A DNA stretch of 64,000 bases from CBDBJR01 sp965206445 (GCA_965206445.1 CBDBJR010000002.1:2356001-2420000); one strand, 5' to 3'; shown: positions 1 to 9,574, counted from the first letter of the stretch. Notes: generated from the sequence alone by a model not told the origin. Made by a program: numbers and translations.

Positions 1-82
1 AGAAAACATCGGGAAAAAATTTTTCGAACAAGTAATCTCGTGTCACTTTCAAACCTAGCAAACTGACCGCCGGGTCAAGCGC

Positions 83-1429
83 TCACTGCGGAACAGCGCT
101 GTCGGCAGCGGCGCCGGATGCCGGCAGGGCGGTCAGCGAGAATTGGGTGCCGGTGCTGTGCTCATCCAGCCAGTCGTTGACGCGCCGCAGGGTCGCATCG
201 TCCAACTGCCCGACGGTGCGCTGCAACCGCAGAATCGCCAGAATGTAATTGTAGCGCGCGCGCAGATAGTCGCTGCGTGTGCGGGATAGATCGCGTTGCG
301 CGTCCAGCACGTCCAGATTGGTGGTCAGGCCGACACGGAAGCCCTGCTCTTTGACATCGAGTGAATTGCTGCCGGCGTGAATCGCCTCCGACAACGCCTG
401 CACCTGACTGACGCTGTTGGTGATTTCCAGAAAGGCCGAGGTCGCATCCGCCACCACCTGGCGCTTGAGCGACTCCCTGCTCTGCTCGGCAATATTGTGC
501 GCCAGGCCGGCCTGGCGGGTGCGCAGCGATATGCTGCCGGCCAGATACAGCGGCAGATTGAGATTGAGGCCAACCGCCGAGGTCGCGCTCGAACCGAGGC
601 CGCGACCGGGCAATTCGCTCCAGCGATGATTGACGTTGAGGCCGAGCGTCGGCGAGCGGGCAAAGCGCTGTCGATCGATTTCCTGCCGGGCGATTTCCAA
701 CTCGAGACTGTCGGCCTGCAAGCGCAGGTTGCCGACCAACGCGCGCTCAATCCAGATCGCCGGGTCATCCGGCTGCGGCGGCGCCAGCGGCGTTTGCAGC
801 TTCAGCCCGGCCAGGGCCTGCGGCTCTTGTCCGATGATCTGCCGCATCCCCTGCCTGGCGTTGTCGATGCGAATCTGCGCCTGGATGATATTGGCCTGCG
901 ACTGCTGCAAGCGGGCCTGGCTATCGAACACGTCGGCCTCGGTCGCCAGGCCAACCTCAAACCGCTGGGTGGCCAGGTCGGCTTGCCGCCGGAGGGCGAC
1001 TTTTTCCAGCCGCGCCACCTCCTGATTGTCGATGGCGGAGAGCAGATCGAAGTACTGCTCGGCGACGAACAGAATCAGATCGTAGCGGGCGGCCTGGTAT
1101 TCCAGGTCGGCGCTTTGCGTGCGCAGGTCGGCCTGTTTGATGGCCACCCGGTCGGGGCGGTTGTACAGCGGCAACTCCAGATTCAACTGGGCGCTGTGGC
1201 TGTCGTCGACGGTACCGCTGCGCCGTTTGCCCAGCTCGCCGCCGGCGGTGATTTGCGGCCGAAAACGCGATTGCGCCAGCGGCAAATCGAGCTGCGCCGA
1301 TTGCTGGCGCAAGCCGGCCGCACGGTAGATGGCATCGTGCTGCAGCGCCAGCTGATAGGTATCCCACAAATCCATTGCATAACCGCAGCGGGCAAACAGC
1401 AGTATCGCCGCCACCGTGCCGGCCCGCAT
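83..1429 (-). CDS. tolC: TolC family outer membrane channel protein
   Basis: Outer-membrane/periplasmic channel of the TolC family, the exit duct for type I secretion and RND/MFS efflux. With a start at 1429 the product is 448 residues, the usual size. It begins with a short signal peptide (MRAGTVAAILLFARCGYA) and continues with MDLWDTYQLALQHD, the typical TolC opening. Two long alpha-helical/coiled halves follow, rich in Gln, Ala and Arg, and each ends near a strand segment such as VGLATEADVFDSQARL or VGLTTNLDVLDAQRDL, the duplicated OEP repeat. The frame stays open upstream (an ATG at 1516 would overlap the Pcm-like gene by 32 bp), but only the 1429 start puts a signal peptide at the N-terminus. 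It lies directly behind the Pcm-like gene on the same strand, a conserved proteobacterial order. Bases 1-82 hold nothing I can recognise. Confidence 0.9.
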   Translation of the reverse strand: MRAGTVAAILLFARCGYAMDLWDTYQLALQHDAIYRAAGLRQQSAQLDLPLAQSRFRPQITAGGELGKRRSGTVDDSHSAQLNLELPLYNRPDRVAIKQADLRTQSADLEYQAARYDLILFVAEQYFDLLSAIDNQEVARLEKVALRRQADLATQRFEVGLATEADVFDSQARLQQSQANIIQAQIRIDNARQGMRQIIGQEPQALAGLKLQTPLAPPQPDDPAIWIERALVGNLRLQADSLELEIARQEIDRQRFARSPTLGLNVNHRWSELPGRGLGSSATSAVGLNLNLPLYLAGSISLRTRQAGLAHNIAEQSRESLKRQVVADATSAFLEITNSVSQVQALSEAIHAGSNSLDVKEQGFRVGLTTNLDVLDAQRDLSRTRSDYLRARYNYILAILRLQRTVGQLDDATLRRVNDWLDEHSTGTQFSLTALPASGAAADSAVPQ

Positions 1430-1484
1430 CCAGCCGACCAGGGCCGGCGTGCCGGTCGGTCGCCGGCGGCCCGGCAACCCGCGG

Positions 1485-2135
1485 TTAAAAGTCGAATATC
1501 GTCGGTTCTTCGACATGGCGCAAACGCGGCACAACGGTTTCAAACAACGATTCACGGCGGCTGTCACCGGCGCTCCGGCGATAGCGCACCACGTGCATTG
1601 CCGGGGCGTTGCCGTCAATCCCGACCAGTCGGCCCGCGTCATTCAGGCTGGCGATAAAATCGGCCCCGATGACCGGCAGCGAGCCGCTGATCAAAACCGC
1701 GTCGTATTGCCCCGCCGGCCCCCAGCCGGCGTGCGCATCGCCCACTTCCAGCGTCACATTGTCAATCCCCGCCATCGCCAGGTTGCGGCCCGCCTGCGCG
1801 CTCAACTCCGGCTGCAATTCGACGCTGGTGACGTGCGCAGACACCGACGCCATCAACGCGGTCAGGTAGCCGCTGCCGGTGCCAATCTCGAGCACCCGGT
1901 GGTCGGCGGTCAGCTCGAGTGCTTCCATCATACGGGCTGCCAGCTTCGGCTCCAGCATCACCTCACCGCCCGACAGCGGCAGCCGGACATCGGCAAACGC
2001 CAGGTGACGATGCGACGGCGGCACGAAATCTTCCCGCGAGAGCGCCGCCAGCGCCGCCAGGGTTTGCGTCGCCAGCACATTCCACGGGCGAATCTGCTGC
2101 GCGATCATGTTGGTTCGGGCGACGTGGTAATCCAT
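1485..2135 (-). CDS. Pcm-like protein-L-isoaspartate O-methyltransferase family protein
   Basis: SAM-dependent methyltransferase of the protein-L-isoaspartate O-methyltransferase fold, 216 residues from ATG 2135 (MDYHVARTNMIAQQIRPWNV). The SAM-binding motif I is clear (VLEIGTGSGYLTALMA, about residues 82-97), followed by SVELQPEL and DAVLISGSLPVI. The segment that in repair-type Pcm reads GQTISQP is replaced by SGGEVMLEP, and the usual post-I Thr/Pro-rich loop is altered too. It therefore belongs to the paralogous group found next to tolC and may not repair isoaspartate. The fold is confident; the substrate is unknown. It is probably co-transcribed with the downstream TolC gene. Confidence 0.85.
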   Translation of the reverse strand: MDYHVARTNMIAQQIRPWNVLATQTLAALAALSREDFVPPSHRHLAFADVRLPLSGGEVMLEPKLAARMMEALELTADHRVLEIGTGSGYLTALMASVSAHVTSVELQPELSAQAGRNLAMAGIDNVTLEVGDAHAGWGPAGQYDAVLISGSLPVIGADFIASLNDAGRLVGIDGNAPAMHVVRYRRSAGDSRRESLFETVVPRLRHVEEPTIFDF

Positions 2136-2368
2136 GGTTTTATCGGCGTAAACGAAGCGGTGAGTATAGCAAATTGCGCCCGCAGGCAGCAACGCGCGTT
2201 GCCCTCTCGTCAGCGCCCTCTCCGTGGCGCCCCCCGAGCCGCTCCCTTGCCCACAGCAGACCGCCAACGGGGACCGCCGCACCGCACACACCGTGCGCCC
2301 GATAATCAACCGCGCTGCCGGCGGGATCGATCTTCACCCTGTGCGACCATCGACGCCGGTACAGCGCA

Positions 2369-4825
2369 TCACCCGCGCGCCGCCGCTGCGGTTTTTTTCT
2401 TGCTTTGCTTTTTGACCACCGTCTTTTTGACCGCCTTCTTTTTGGCCGCCTTCTTTTTGGTTTTCTTTTTCACTGCCGACTTGCGGGCCACTTTCTTCGC
2501 CGTCGCTGTTGCGGTCGATTTGGTTTTGGCGGCTTTCTTTTTATAGCTCGGTTTGGCGTTTTTCAGCAGCGCCATGCAGTCTTCCAGCGTCAGTGTCTTG
2601 GGGTCTGTGATCTCTTTGGGCACGCGGGCATTCTTTTCGCCGTCGGTAACGTAGGGCCCATACCGCCCGTTCAGCACCTGAATGCCGTCGGCAAAATCGT
2701 GGATGATGCGGTTGGCATCACGTAATTTTTTCTCCGCCACCAGTTCCAGCGCCCGCTCGGGCGCAATCGTGTAGGGGTCGTCTTCTTTACCCAGTGAGAC
2801 GTATTTATCGCCGTATTTGGCGTAGGGCCCAAACCGGCCAACCGCGACGGTCAGTTTTTCGCCTTCCGGGGTTACGCCGAGGTCGCGCGGCAGCTTGAAT
2901 AATTCGACCGCCTGTTCAAACGTGACGTTGTCCAATTTCTGGTCGGGGCGCAGGCTGGAGAAAAGCGGCTTTTCTTCGTCTTCACGGGTGCCGATCTGCG
3001 CGTAGGGGCCGTACCGCCCCATGCGCACCGACAGCGGCTTGCCGGTTTTCGGGTCGGTGCCCAGCACCCGCGACTGCACCACGTCGTCGCGGCTGACCGA
3101 GGCTTCTTTTTCCTCGAGTTGTTTCGAGAACAAATCCCAGAACTCGCGCAGGACCACAAGCCACTGTTTTTCTCCGCGCGAAACGGCATCCAGTGCATCT
3201 TCCATCCTGGCGGTAAATTCGTAGTCAACATAGCGCGTGAAATGCTGCGATAAAAACCGGTTGACGATTTTACCGATGTCGGTCGGCTCGAAGCGGCGCC
3301 GATCCAGCGTCGCATATTGCCGGCTTTGCAGCGTGCCGATGATCGACGCGTAGGTCGATGGCCGGCCGATGCCGTATTCCTCCAGGGTCTTTATCAGCGT
3401 CGCTTCGTTATAGCGCGGCGGCGGCTCGGTGAAATGCTGCTGCGGGCGAATCTGTTTAAGGTCGATCGTCTCGCCCTGCTCCATCGCCGGCAGCAGCACC
3501 TGCTTGTCCTCCGAGCCGGCCTGATCGTCCTTGCCTTCCATGTACACCGCCATAAACCCCGGGTCGCGCACGGTCGAGCCCGAAGCGCGGAAAACCCCGG
3601 CATCGCCGGCGGTCATGTCCACCGCTACGGTGTCGATGGTCGCGTGCAGCATCTGACAGGCAATCGTGCGCTTCCAGATCAAATCGTACAGCCGGTATTG
3701 ATCCTCGCGCAGGTGCGCCTTGATGCTGTCAGGCAGCCGGGCGGCCGACGTCGGGCGCACCGCTTCATGCGCCTCCTGCGCGTTTTTGGTTTTGTTTTGA
3801 AACACCCGCGGCTGCGCGGGCAATGCGGTGGCGTAGCGCGCGCCGATCAGGGTGCGGATTTCGGCCACCGCCTCGGCCGCAAGGGCGACCGAATCGGTGC
3901 GCATATACGAGATCAGGCCGATCGAATCGCCGGCAACGTTGATGCCTTCATACAATTGCTGCGCGGTTTGCATCGTGCGTTTTGCGGTAAAGCCGAATTT
4001 CCGCGATGCTTCCTGTTGCAGCGTCGAGGTCGTAAACGGCGGCGGCGGGTTGCGTCTGCGCTGTTTTTTGCTGATTTTGGCGACCGTCAAGCGACCGTCG
4101 GCGGCCGCGGCCAGCCGGGCCTCTACCGCCTTTGCGCGGACTTCATCGGTGATCGAAAACTGGGTCAGCTTGTCGCCGTCGAAATCGGTCAACCGGCCTG
4201 CGAATGCCTGATCGCGGATCGCCAGATCGGCTTCAATCGTCCAGTATTCGCGCACCACAAACCGCTCGATCTCGGCTTCACGCTCACAAATCAACCTGAG
4301 TGCGGGGCTTTGCACCCGCCCGGCGGACAGCCCGCGGCGAATTTTTTTCCAGAGCAGCGGCGACAGGTTAAAGCCGACCAGATAGTCCAATGCGCGGCGC
4401 GCCTGCTGGGCGTCGATCAGACTGCGCGACAGGGCGCGCGGATTGTCCACCGCCCGGCGGATGGCCGCCCGGGTGATTTCATGGAACTCGATGCGATAGA
4501 CTGGCTTGTCGCCAATCGCATTGCGCTCTTTCAGCAGCTCGTACAAATGCCATGAAATGGCCTCGCCTTCGCGGTCCGGGTCGGTGGCCAGATACAGCGA
4601 ATCGGCCTTTTTCATCTCGCGGGCGATCAGATCGACGTGCTTTTTATTGCGCTCGACGATGACGTAGTACATTTCAAAATTGTCATCCGGGTCAACCGCG
4701 CCCTGCTTTGGCATCAGATCGCGCACGTGGCCATACGACGCCAGCGCCTTGAAGTCACTGCCCAGATATTTCGACATCGAGCGCGCCTTGGCCGGCGACT
4801 CGACGATAATCAGCGGTTTTCCCAT
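2369..4825 (-). CDS. topA: DNA topoisomerase I (type IA) with lysine-rich C-terminal tail
   Basis: Type IA topoisomerase that relaxes negative supercoils, 818 residues. The TOPRIM domain is at the N-terminus (IIVESPAKA with Glu9; DPDREGE at about 82-88). The catalytic Tyr is Tyr307 in SIGLISYMRTDS. The C-terminal part carries three GR(Y/F)GPY repeat modules (GRYGPYAQIG, GRFGPYAKYG, GRYGPYVTDG). It has no CxxC pairs, so the zinc-ribbon domains of the E. coli enzyme are absent. Roughly the last 65 residues form a Lys/Ala tail (KKKTKKKAAKKKAVKK), like the tails that aid DNA binding in actinobacterial TopA. It is the third gene of the dprA-smg-topA order. ATG at 4825. Confidence 0.97.
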   Translation of the reverse strand: MGKPLIIVESPAKARSMSKYLGSDFKALASYGHVRDLMPKQGAVDPDDNFEMYYVIVERNKKHVDLIAREMKKADSLYLATDPDREGEAISWHLYELLKERNAIGDKPVYRIEFHEITRAAIRRAVDNPRALSRSLIDAQQARRALDYLVGFNLSPLLWKKIRRGLSAGRVQSPALRLICEREAEIERFVVREYWTIEADLAIRDQAFAGRLTDFDGDKLTQFSITDEVRAKAVEARLAAAADGRLTVAKISKKQRRRNPPPPFTTSTLQQEASRKFGFTAKRTMQTAQQLYEGINVAGDSIGLISYMRTDSVALAAEAVAEIRTLIGARYATALPAQPRVFQNKTKNAQEAHEAVRPTSAARLPDSIKAHLREDQYRLYDLIWKRTIACQMLHATIDTVAVDMTAGDAGVFRASGSTVRDPGFMAVYMEGKDDQAGSEDKQVLLPAMEQGETIDLKQIRPQQHFTEPPPRYNEATLIKTLEEYGIGRPSTYASIIGTLQSRQYATLDRRRFEPTDIGKIVNRFLSQHFTRYVDYEFTARMEDALDAVSRGEKQWLVVLREFWDLFSKQLEEKEASVSRDDVVQSRVLGTDPKTGKPLSVRMGRYGPYAQIGTREDEEKPLFSSLRPDQKLDNVTFEQAVELFKLPRDLGVTPEGEKLTVAVGRFGPYAKYGDKYVSLGKEDDPYTIAPERALELVAEKKLRDANRIIHDFADGIQVLNGRYGPYVTDGEKNARVPKEITDPKTLTLEDCMALLKNAKPSYKKKAAKTKSTATATAKKVARKSAVKKKTKKKAAKKKAVKKTVVKKQSKKKTAAAARG

Positions 4826-4908
4826 AAATCGATTCTATGTGGTCTCATCGTAGTCTTGTCAGAACGGATAGGCGCTATGCGACTGCCGCTGTCGGCAGCC
4901 CGCCCGGC

Positions 4909-5397
4909 TCAATGCATGCAGGCGTGCAGCCCGTCCAAAACCAGCAGCTCGGTCAGCTCCGAGACGCTGTCGCTATCGCTGTCGCAGTAATTGATCAGCA
5001 CCATCAGGATCACCCATTTCAGGTGCTCGATTTCCACGCTGTCGGTGCCCAGTGCGATAAATTGCTCGATCACCATCTCCCTGGAAACCGGGTCGAGCAC
5101 GCCGCAGTGTTCCAGCGACAGCAACAGACCGCGGGCCTCCACCGTCAGCAGATCCTGCTCCGCATCGCTGTAGTGGCGGATTGCCGCCGGCGAGTTGCCA
5201 CTGGGCTCGAACCGGTTCTGCGCCTCCGACTGCGGCAGATTTTCCAGCCAGCGGAACGCCCCGGCAATCATATTGTGGTCAAACCCGGCCCGACTCAGAT
5301 CGCGCGCCAAAGCCGCTTGATCCTGCTCGAATACGTCGTCGTCAAACATGTAATGCTCGAACAGATAGATCAGCACATCGAGAATGTTTTCTTTCAT
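4909..5397 (-). CDS. smg: Smg family protein (DUF494)
   Basis: A 162-residue DUF494/Smg protein opening MKENILDVLIYLFEHYM, the family signature, followed by an acidic stretch (FDDDVFEQDQAALARDL) and GFDHNMIAGAFRWLENL. Its molecular role is not established. The conserved position between dprA and topA is the main contextual clue. ATG at 5397. Spacing to neighbours (85 bp after dprA, 83 bp before topA) fits one transcript. Confidence 0.93.
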   Translation of the reverse strand: MKENILDVLIYLFEHYMFDDDVFEQDQAALARDLSRAGFDHNMIAGAFRWLENLPQSEAQNRFEPSGNSPAAIRHYSDAEQDLLTVEARGLLLSLEHCGVLDPVSREMVIEQFIALGTDSVEIEHLKWVILMVLINYCDSDSDSVSELTELLVLDGLHACMH

Positions 5398-5481
5398 TGT
5401 AGCGTCACAGACAGTGGGTCAGGCAATTGAGGGTTGCAGTCGGCCTCCCGGCACAGACACGGCGGGCCAGGCGGACCGGGC

Positions 5482-6624
5482 TCATACCGGCAAACGCTGA
5501 TAGCCGCTGGGCGTCGAGGCGATCAAGCCTTTCATTTCCAGGTTTATCAGCATGTATGAAACTTCGTCCGCCGTCAAACCGCTTTGCTGGATAAGGCAAT
5601 CGATCGGCGTCGGGGTATAGTCAATTTGTGCAAACAGGGCAACCGCCTGCCGTTCGACGGGACCGGCTGCGGCCGGATTTGCCGCTGTCGCCGACCGGCA
5701 CGGCGGCCGGCTGGCGGTGAAGCTGGGGCGGATTTCCTCCAGTATGTCGTCGATTGTCTCGACCAGCCGGGCACCGCTGCGGATCAAATGATGACAGCCG
5801 CGGCTGGTCGGCACATGAATCGAGCCCGGTATGGCGAACACTTCGCGGCCCTGTTCGCCGGCGGTTCTGGCCGTGATCAGGCTGCCGCTGCGGATGCTGG
5901 CCTCAACCACCAGCACACCCAGCGACAGACCGCTGATCAGGCGATTGCGCTGCGGAAAGGACGCCCTTCGCGGCTCGGTACCGGGGACAAATTCCGACAC
6001 CAGCAGCCCGCGCTCGGCGATTTCATCGGACAGGCGTTGATTGGATTTAGGGTACACCCGATCCAGCCCGGTGGCAACGACCGCCAGGGTGTTGCCGTTG
6101 GCACCCAGGCAGCCGCGATGCGCCGCACTGTCGATGCCGATCGCCAGGCCGCTGCTGATTGTCAGCCCGCTGCGGCTCAGCTCGGCGGCAAACGACTCGG
6201 TGGTGCGCAAGCCGGACGGGGTTGGCTTGCGACTGCCGACCACGGCCAGTTGCGGCGCACCCAGCAGTGCGATATTGCCGCGGACAAACAGGCCCAGGGG
6301 CGGCTCGCTGATCTGATTCAACAGCGGCGGGAATGCCGGGTCGAGAAACGAGACATAGCGAATATCGTGGCGCGCCATGCTGTCGAGATCGGCCTCCAGC
6401 AGCGCCGGGTCGCATTCGCGCAGCCGCTGCGCCGCCACGGAATCGAGCTTGAGCAGCTCGACCGCCGACTGCTGATTCAGCTCAAATAGCGACTCAGGGC
6501 CGCCCAGCCGGGTCACCAGCGCCCGCTTGCCGCTGGCACCGACGCCCGGCAGGCGGCATAGCCGCAGCCAGGCTTCGGTCGCACCCGGCGGCAGGTCGAT
6601 TGGATGGGGTTGCACTGCGGGCAT
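5482..6624 (-). CDS. dprA: DNA-processing protein DprA/Smf
   Basis: Cytoplasmic single-strand DNA-binding protein that protects incoming DNA and loads RecA during natural transformation, 380 residues. An N-terminal helical (SAM-like) region is followed by the Rossmann-like core with LAVVGSRKPTPSG, LTISSGLAIGIDSAAHRG, LVSEFVPGTEPRRASFPQRN and AIPGSI. A C-terminal winged-helix segment (about residues 315-380, DYTPTPIDCLIQQSGLTADE) completes the usual three-part layout. ATG at 6624. First gene of the dprA-smg-topA group. Its presence does not prove competence, since dprA is widespread. Confidence 0.96.
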   Translation of the reverse strand: MPAVQPHPIDLPPGATEAWLRLCRLPGVGASGKRALVTRLGGPESLFELNQQSAVELLKLDSVAAQRLRECDPALLEADLDSMARHDIRYVSFLDPAFPPLLNQISEPPLGLFVRGNIALLGAPQLAVVGSRKPTPSGLRTTESFAAELSRSGLTISSGLAIGIDSAAHRGCLGANGNTLAVVATGLDRVYPKSNQRLSDEIAERGLLVSEFVPGTEPRRASFPQRNRLISGLSLGVLVVEASIRSGSLITARTAGEQGREVFAIPGSIHVPTSRGCHHLIRSGARLVETIDDILEEIRPSFTASRPPCRSATAANPAAAGPVERQAVALFAQIDYTPTPIDCLIQQSGLTADEVSYMLINLEMKGLIASTPSGYQRLPV

Positions 6625-6796
6625 GGCGGTTCTTTATACGGCCCTGATACGGCCCTGATTATGGGCTATACGAGTAAGTGCCCCGGCCACCCGGGCGCGC
6701 TGACAGAGCTTCGCCAGCCGGCGATTGCGCCGAACCAACGGCGATACGAAAAGCATTTGTGTCGTGTTTATCCTTGTTGCCGCCCGGACGGCTTTG

Positions 6797-7972
6797 CTAG
6801 GGAGAGGCGAATCGATCACCCACACTGATCGCCCGCTCCGCCTCCATGATGAGCGCATAACTCAATTTTTCAAACACCTTGAACACCATCATCAGGCCGG
6901 ACTTTTCGTCCGGCAGTCGATAGCGCGTCCCGGCCACCGGATCCGTCTTCCAGCCGGGATGATATACGGCTTTTACCACGTGCCCCTCTTCCAGCCCCTC
7001 GCGCGCACCGGCAGACAACACCACCAGGTCGAACGTGCCCACCTCGCGCAACCCTTTGGGGGCGTGCAAAATCCAGCCGCTGACCGGGGTCGCCGGCGCA
7101 TGCGGCTGATAATACGGCAGCGCCGGCTCTTCACCCGCCGGCACCAGCCGGTCACCGGGGCGAACCTCCTGCGTGACGTTCAACATCTGTAGTTTGGCCA
7201 CCTCTTCATCCGCGCGCAGCAGGCGCGCGTCGCCCAGATGAATCGCCTCAACCCCCAGCAGCTCTTGCGTTTCCGGGTGCTGCAGGCGGCTGCCGACCTG
7301 AAACAGCCGATAGCGGCTGACGTTCGGCTCGGCCAGATTGCGCGCATAGAATTGACTGTACCGGCCCAGAATCACCTCATCATCGAGACCGGAGACGACA
7401 TACCCGGAGCGCTCCAGCTGACCCGGCTGAATAATCCGCGAGTCGGTGAGAAACGCCTGAATAACCGACGGCGAAATCGCCGGGATCGGCTGCTCGCGTT
7501 TTTCTCGATACACCTTCGGCTGCAACCGCACGGTCGGCTGCAACCGCACGGTTTTGGTCTGGCCCGCCTGTACGGTTTCGGTCTGGCCCACCCGCACGGT
7601 TTCGGTCTGACCTGCCTGCACGGTTTCGGTTTGCTCCGGCGGCACGGCTTTTTTGGCCGGCAGGACTCTAAGGTCACCCGCACTGGTCACCAGCAGCAGA
7701 TCGCCCGGATAGATCAGATGCGGGTTTTCAACCTGCGGGTTATTCGACCAGATGCGCGACCACTCCCATGGATTCTGCAAAAATCGGTCGGCCAGAGACC
7801 ATAGCGTATCGCCCTGTCTGACCACATACCGCCCCGGGTGGTCGGCTTTCAGTTGCAGTTCATCGGCAGCCAGCACCGGCGCCATGCCGAACAGCAGCAA
7901 AACCGCGCCGATGATCCGGCCATGCGACGGCCCGATGCGGCCGGGCACTGTCAGGTGAATGTCAGGTTGCAA
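6797..7972 (-). CDS. LysM peptidoglycan-binding domain protein
   Basis: Exported cell-wall-associated protein of about 391 residues. A hydrophobic signal segment (IIGAVLLLFGMAPVLAAD) precedes a LysM domain (YVVRQGDTLWSLADRFLQNP...NPHLIYPGDLLLV). A Thr/Gln/Val linker follows, built from 8-residue repeats such as TVQAGQTE, and then a large C-terminal domain of unknown fold. LysM proteins of this build commonly sit upstream of dprA, as here (172 bp). The start is uncertain: TTG at 7972 is the longest reading and GTG at 7948 also leaves the signal peptide intact; neither has a clear ribosome site. Confidence 0.87.
   Translation of the reverse strand: MQPDIHLTVPGRIGPSHGRIIGAVLLLFGMAPVLAADELQLKADHPGRYVVRQGDTLWSLADRFLQNPWEWSRIWSNNPQVENPHLIYPGDLLLVTSAGDLRVLPAKKAVPPEQTETVQAGQTETVRVGQTETVQAGQTKTVRLQPTVRLQPKVYREKREQPIPAISPSVIQAFLTDSRIIQPGQLERSGYVVSGLDDEVILGRYSQFYARNLAEPNVSRYRLFQVGSRLQHPETQELLGVEAIHLGDARLLRADEEVAKLQMLNVTQEVRPGDRLVPAGEEPALPYYQPHAPATPVSGWILHAPKGLREVGTFDLVVLSAGAREGLEEGHVVKAVYHPGWKTDPVAGTRYRLPDEKSGLMMVFKVFEKLSYALIMEAERAISVGDRFASP
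7510..7640. repeat. 24-bp tandem repeats in the LysM gene linker
   Basis: Imperfect 24-bp units, each containing CACGGTTTCGGTCTG or a close variant, encode repeating TVQAGQTE / TVRVGQTE / TVQAGQTK on the minus strand. Shorter TVRLQP repeats lie beside them. The linker between the LysM domain and the C-terminal domain is therefore probably length-variable. Confidence 0.7.
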
Positions 7973-8480
7973 AATCGCGCCCCATTGGTTGGTAATGGCC
8001 GCATCAACTCCGCAATGGAATCGTCCGGCACGCGGTTGACCGCCCTCATACGCCCGCTGCGACCGTGCAGCCGCCGGCGGCGGTAGAGCGCGATTTTACA
8101 TGATTTTGCGCATTGTATGACTTGAAAAACAATAAAACACCACTCCGCCATCGACGCTACGGCGCCATTATAGGGCATGAACGGGGGTGAAATGAAGCGG
8201 CCGCAGGGCGCCGACAGGGCTTTCAGCAGCGCGGCAGGACTGATCTCTGCCGTTGCGCCCGACCGAGCCGCCGCCGAACCGTGACCGCATCACAATCATC
8301 CATGTGATTTTTTTTATCCGCAGTTATTATAAAATCCTGTCATTATGCAACCGGAAAGCATGCTCACCCAGCTGCATTCAATCGTCGCCGCTACCGGGCC
8401 CGGTGCCGGTATCACTGCACCGGCCAGCAGGTCGGGCGACGGTATTAAACAGCGCCCCAATCGAAACCAGGCAAATCACC
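7973..8480. other. Intergenic region between divergent LysM gene and hisA
   Basis: About 508 bp without a supported gene. The part near 8300-8345 is AT-rich and contains TATTATAAAATCC, which could hold a -10 element for hisA, but no convincing -35 is visible. Reading frames crossing this stretch have no recognisable protein character. Confidence 0.5.
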
Positions 8481-9236
8481 ATGCTGCTCATCCCCTCAAT
8501 TGAGTTGAAAGACGGCAAATGCGCCCGGCTGCGCCGCGATAAGCGCACCGCCGGCGCCGTATTTTCAGACGACCCGCAGACCATGGCCGAACACTGGATT
8601 GCACAGGGCGCACGACGATTGCAGCTGGTAGATCTGGACGGCGCGGCGCGCGGCGAGCCGATTAACGCCGACCTGGTGCATGACATTGCGGCGGCCTACC
8701 CGGATATTCCGATTCAGGTCGGCGGGGGCATTCGAGACGAGGCGAGCGTAGAGGTATACATCCAGGCCGGCGTGCGCTATGTCATCATCGATACCCGGGC
8801 GATCAACGAACCGCATTTGATCAGCGACCTGTGCGCCGAATTTTCCACCCATGTGATTGTCGGACTGGACGCCAAAGAGGGGCGCGTGGCCACCGAAGGC
8901 TGGTCGAAACTGTCCCGCCATGACGCGGTCGATATGGCCCGACATTTTCAGCAGCACCGCGTGGAGGCCATCATCTACACCGACCTTGCCCGCGACGGCA
9001 CGCTGCAAGGGGTGAATATCGAGGCCACCGTCAAGCTGGCGGAAGCGATCGATATACCGGTGATCGCCGCCGGCGGGATTCACAACCTGGAAACCATCAA
9101 GCAGTTGGCACAGGTGGCGGCATCCGGGATTATCGGCGTAATCAGCAGCCGCGCCATCTACGCCGGGACGCTGGATTTTGCCGCCGGCCAGCAGTTGGCC
9201 GACGCGATTGCCGGGCAGCAGGTTTTTGGCCTGTAA
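8481..9236 (+). CDS. hisA: Phosphoribosylformimino-5-aminoimidazole carboxamide ribotide isomerase
   Basis: HisA, the (beta-alpha)8-barrel isomerase of histidine biosynthesis (ProFAR to PRFAR), 251 residues from ATG 8481. Family motifs are clear: IPSIELKDGKCARLRR at the N-terminus, IQVGGGIRDEASVEVYIQAGV, VGLDAKEGRVATEGW, IIYTDLARDGTLQGVN and VIAAGGIHNLETIKQL. The catalytic acid in VGLDAKEG is present. The first-strand acidic residue, normally Asp (PAIDL), is Glu here (PSIEL, codon GAG). The frame is open further upstream but those residues have no HisA character. No other his gene is in the window; tatA and tatB follow on the same strand. Confidence 0.95.
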   Translation: MLLIPSIELKDGKCARLRRDKRTAGAVFSDDPQTMAEHWIAQGARRLQLVDLDGAARGEPINADLVHDIAAAYPDIPIQVGGGIRDEASVEVYIQAGVRYVIIDTRAINEPHLISDLCAEFSTHVIVGLDAKEGRVATEGWSKLSRHDAVDMARHFQQHRVEAIIYTDLARDGTLQGVNIEATVKLAEAIDIPVIAAGGIHNLETIKQLAQVAASGIIGVISSRAIYAGTLDFAAGQQLADAIAGQQVFGL

Positions 9237-9574
9237 CCGCCCGGTGGCCGTTTTTCATTGCCGTGAATCCGCCCCTGCCGGCAATGCAACAGACCGCCAC
9301 TCAACGCGGACGTTGCCGACGCGGGCAAATGGGCCGGGCAAATGGGCCGGAAAAACAGGCACAGCAGGCCGGAGGCCGGGCAAGATGAGCGGTGCGCATA
9401 TCGCCCGACCTGGGGTATACTGCCGACCGGCGCCGGTGACCGGGCAACGACCTGCAATTCGATATCGACCCGATGCAGGGCATTCACGCCGCGGGCCGCA
9501 ACGCCGATATGCACGGGCGCCGATATGAGCGGGCCGGTGCATCAACCAATCAATCTATCAAGTGGGGACGTATT
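9237..9574. other. Intergenic region between hisA and tatA
   Basis: 338 bp without a supported gene. It contains a short direct repeat (GGGCCGGGCAAAT and a partial copy near 9326-9350) and a purine-rich stretch ahead of tatA. In many relatives hisF/hisIE would fill this space; nothing resembling them is seen here on either strand. Confidence 0.5.
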
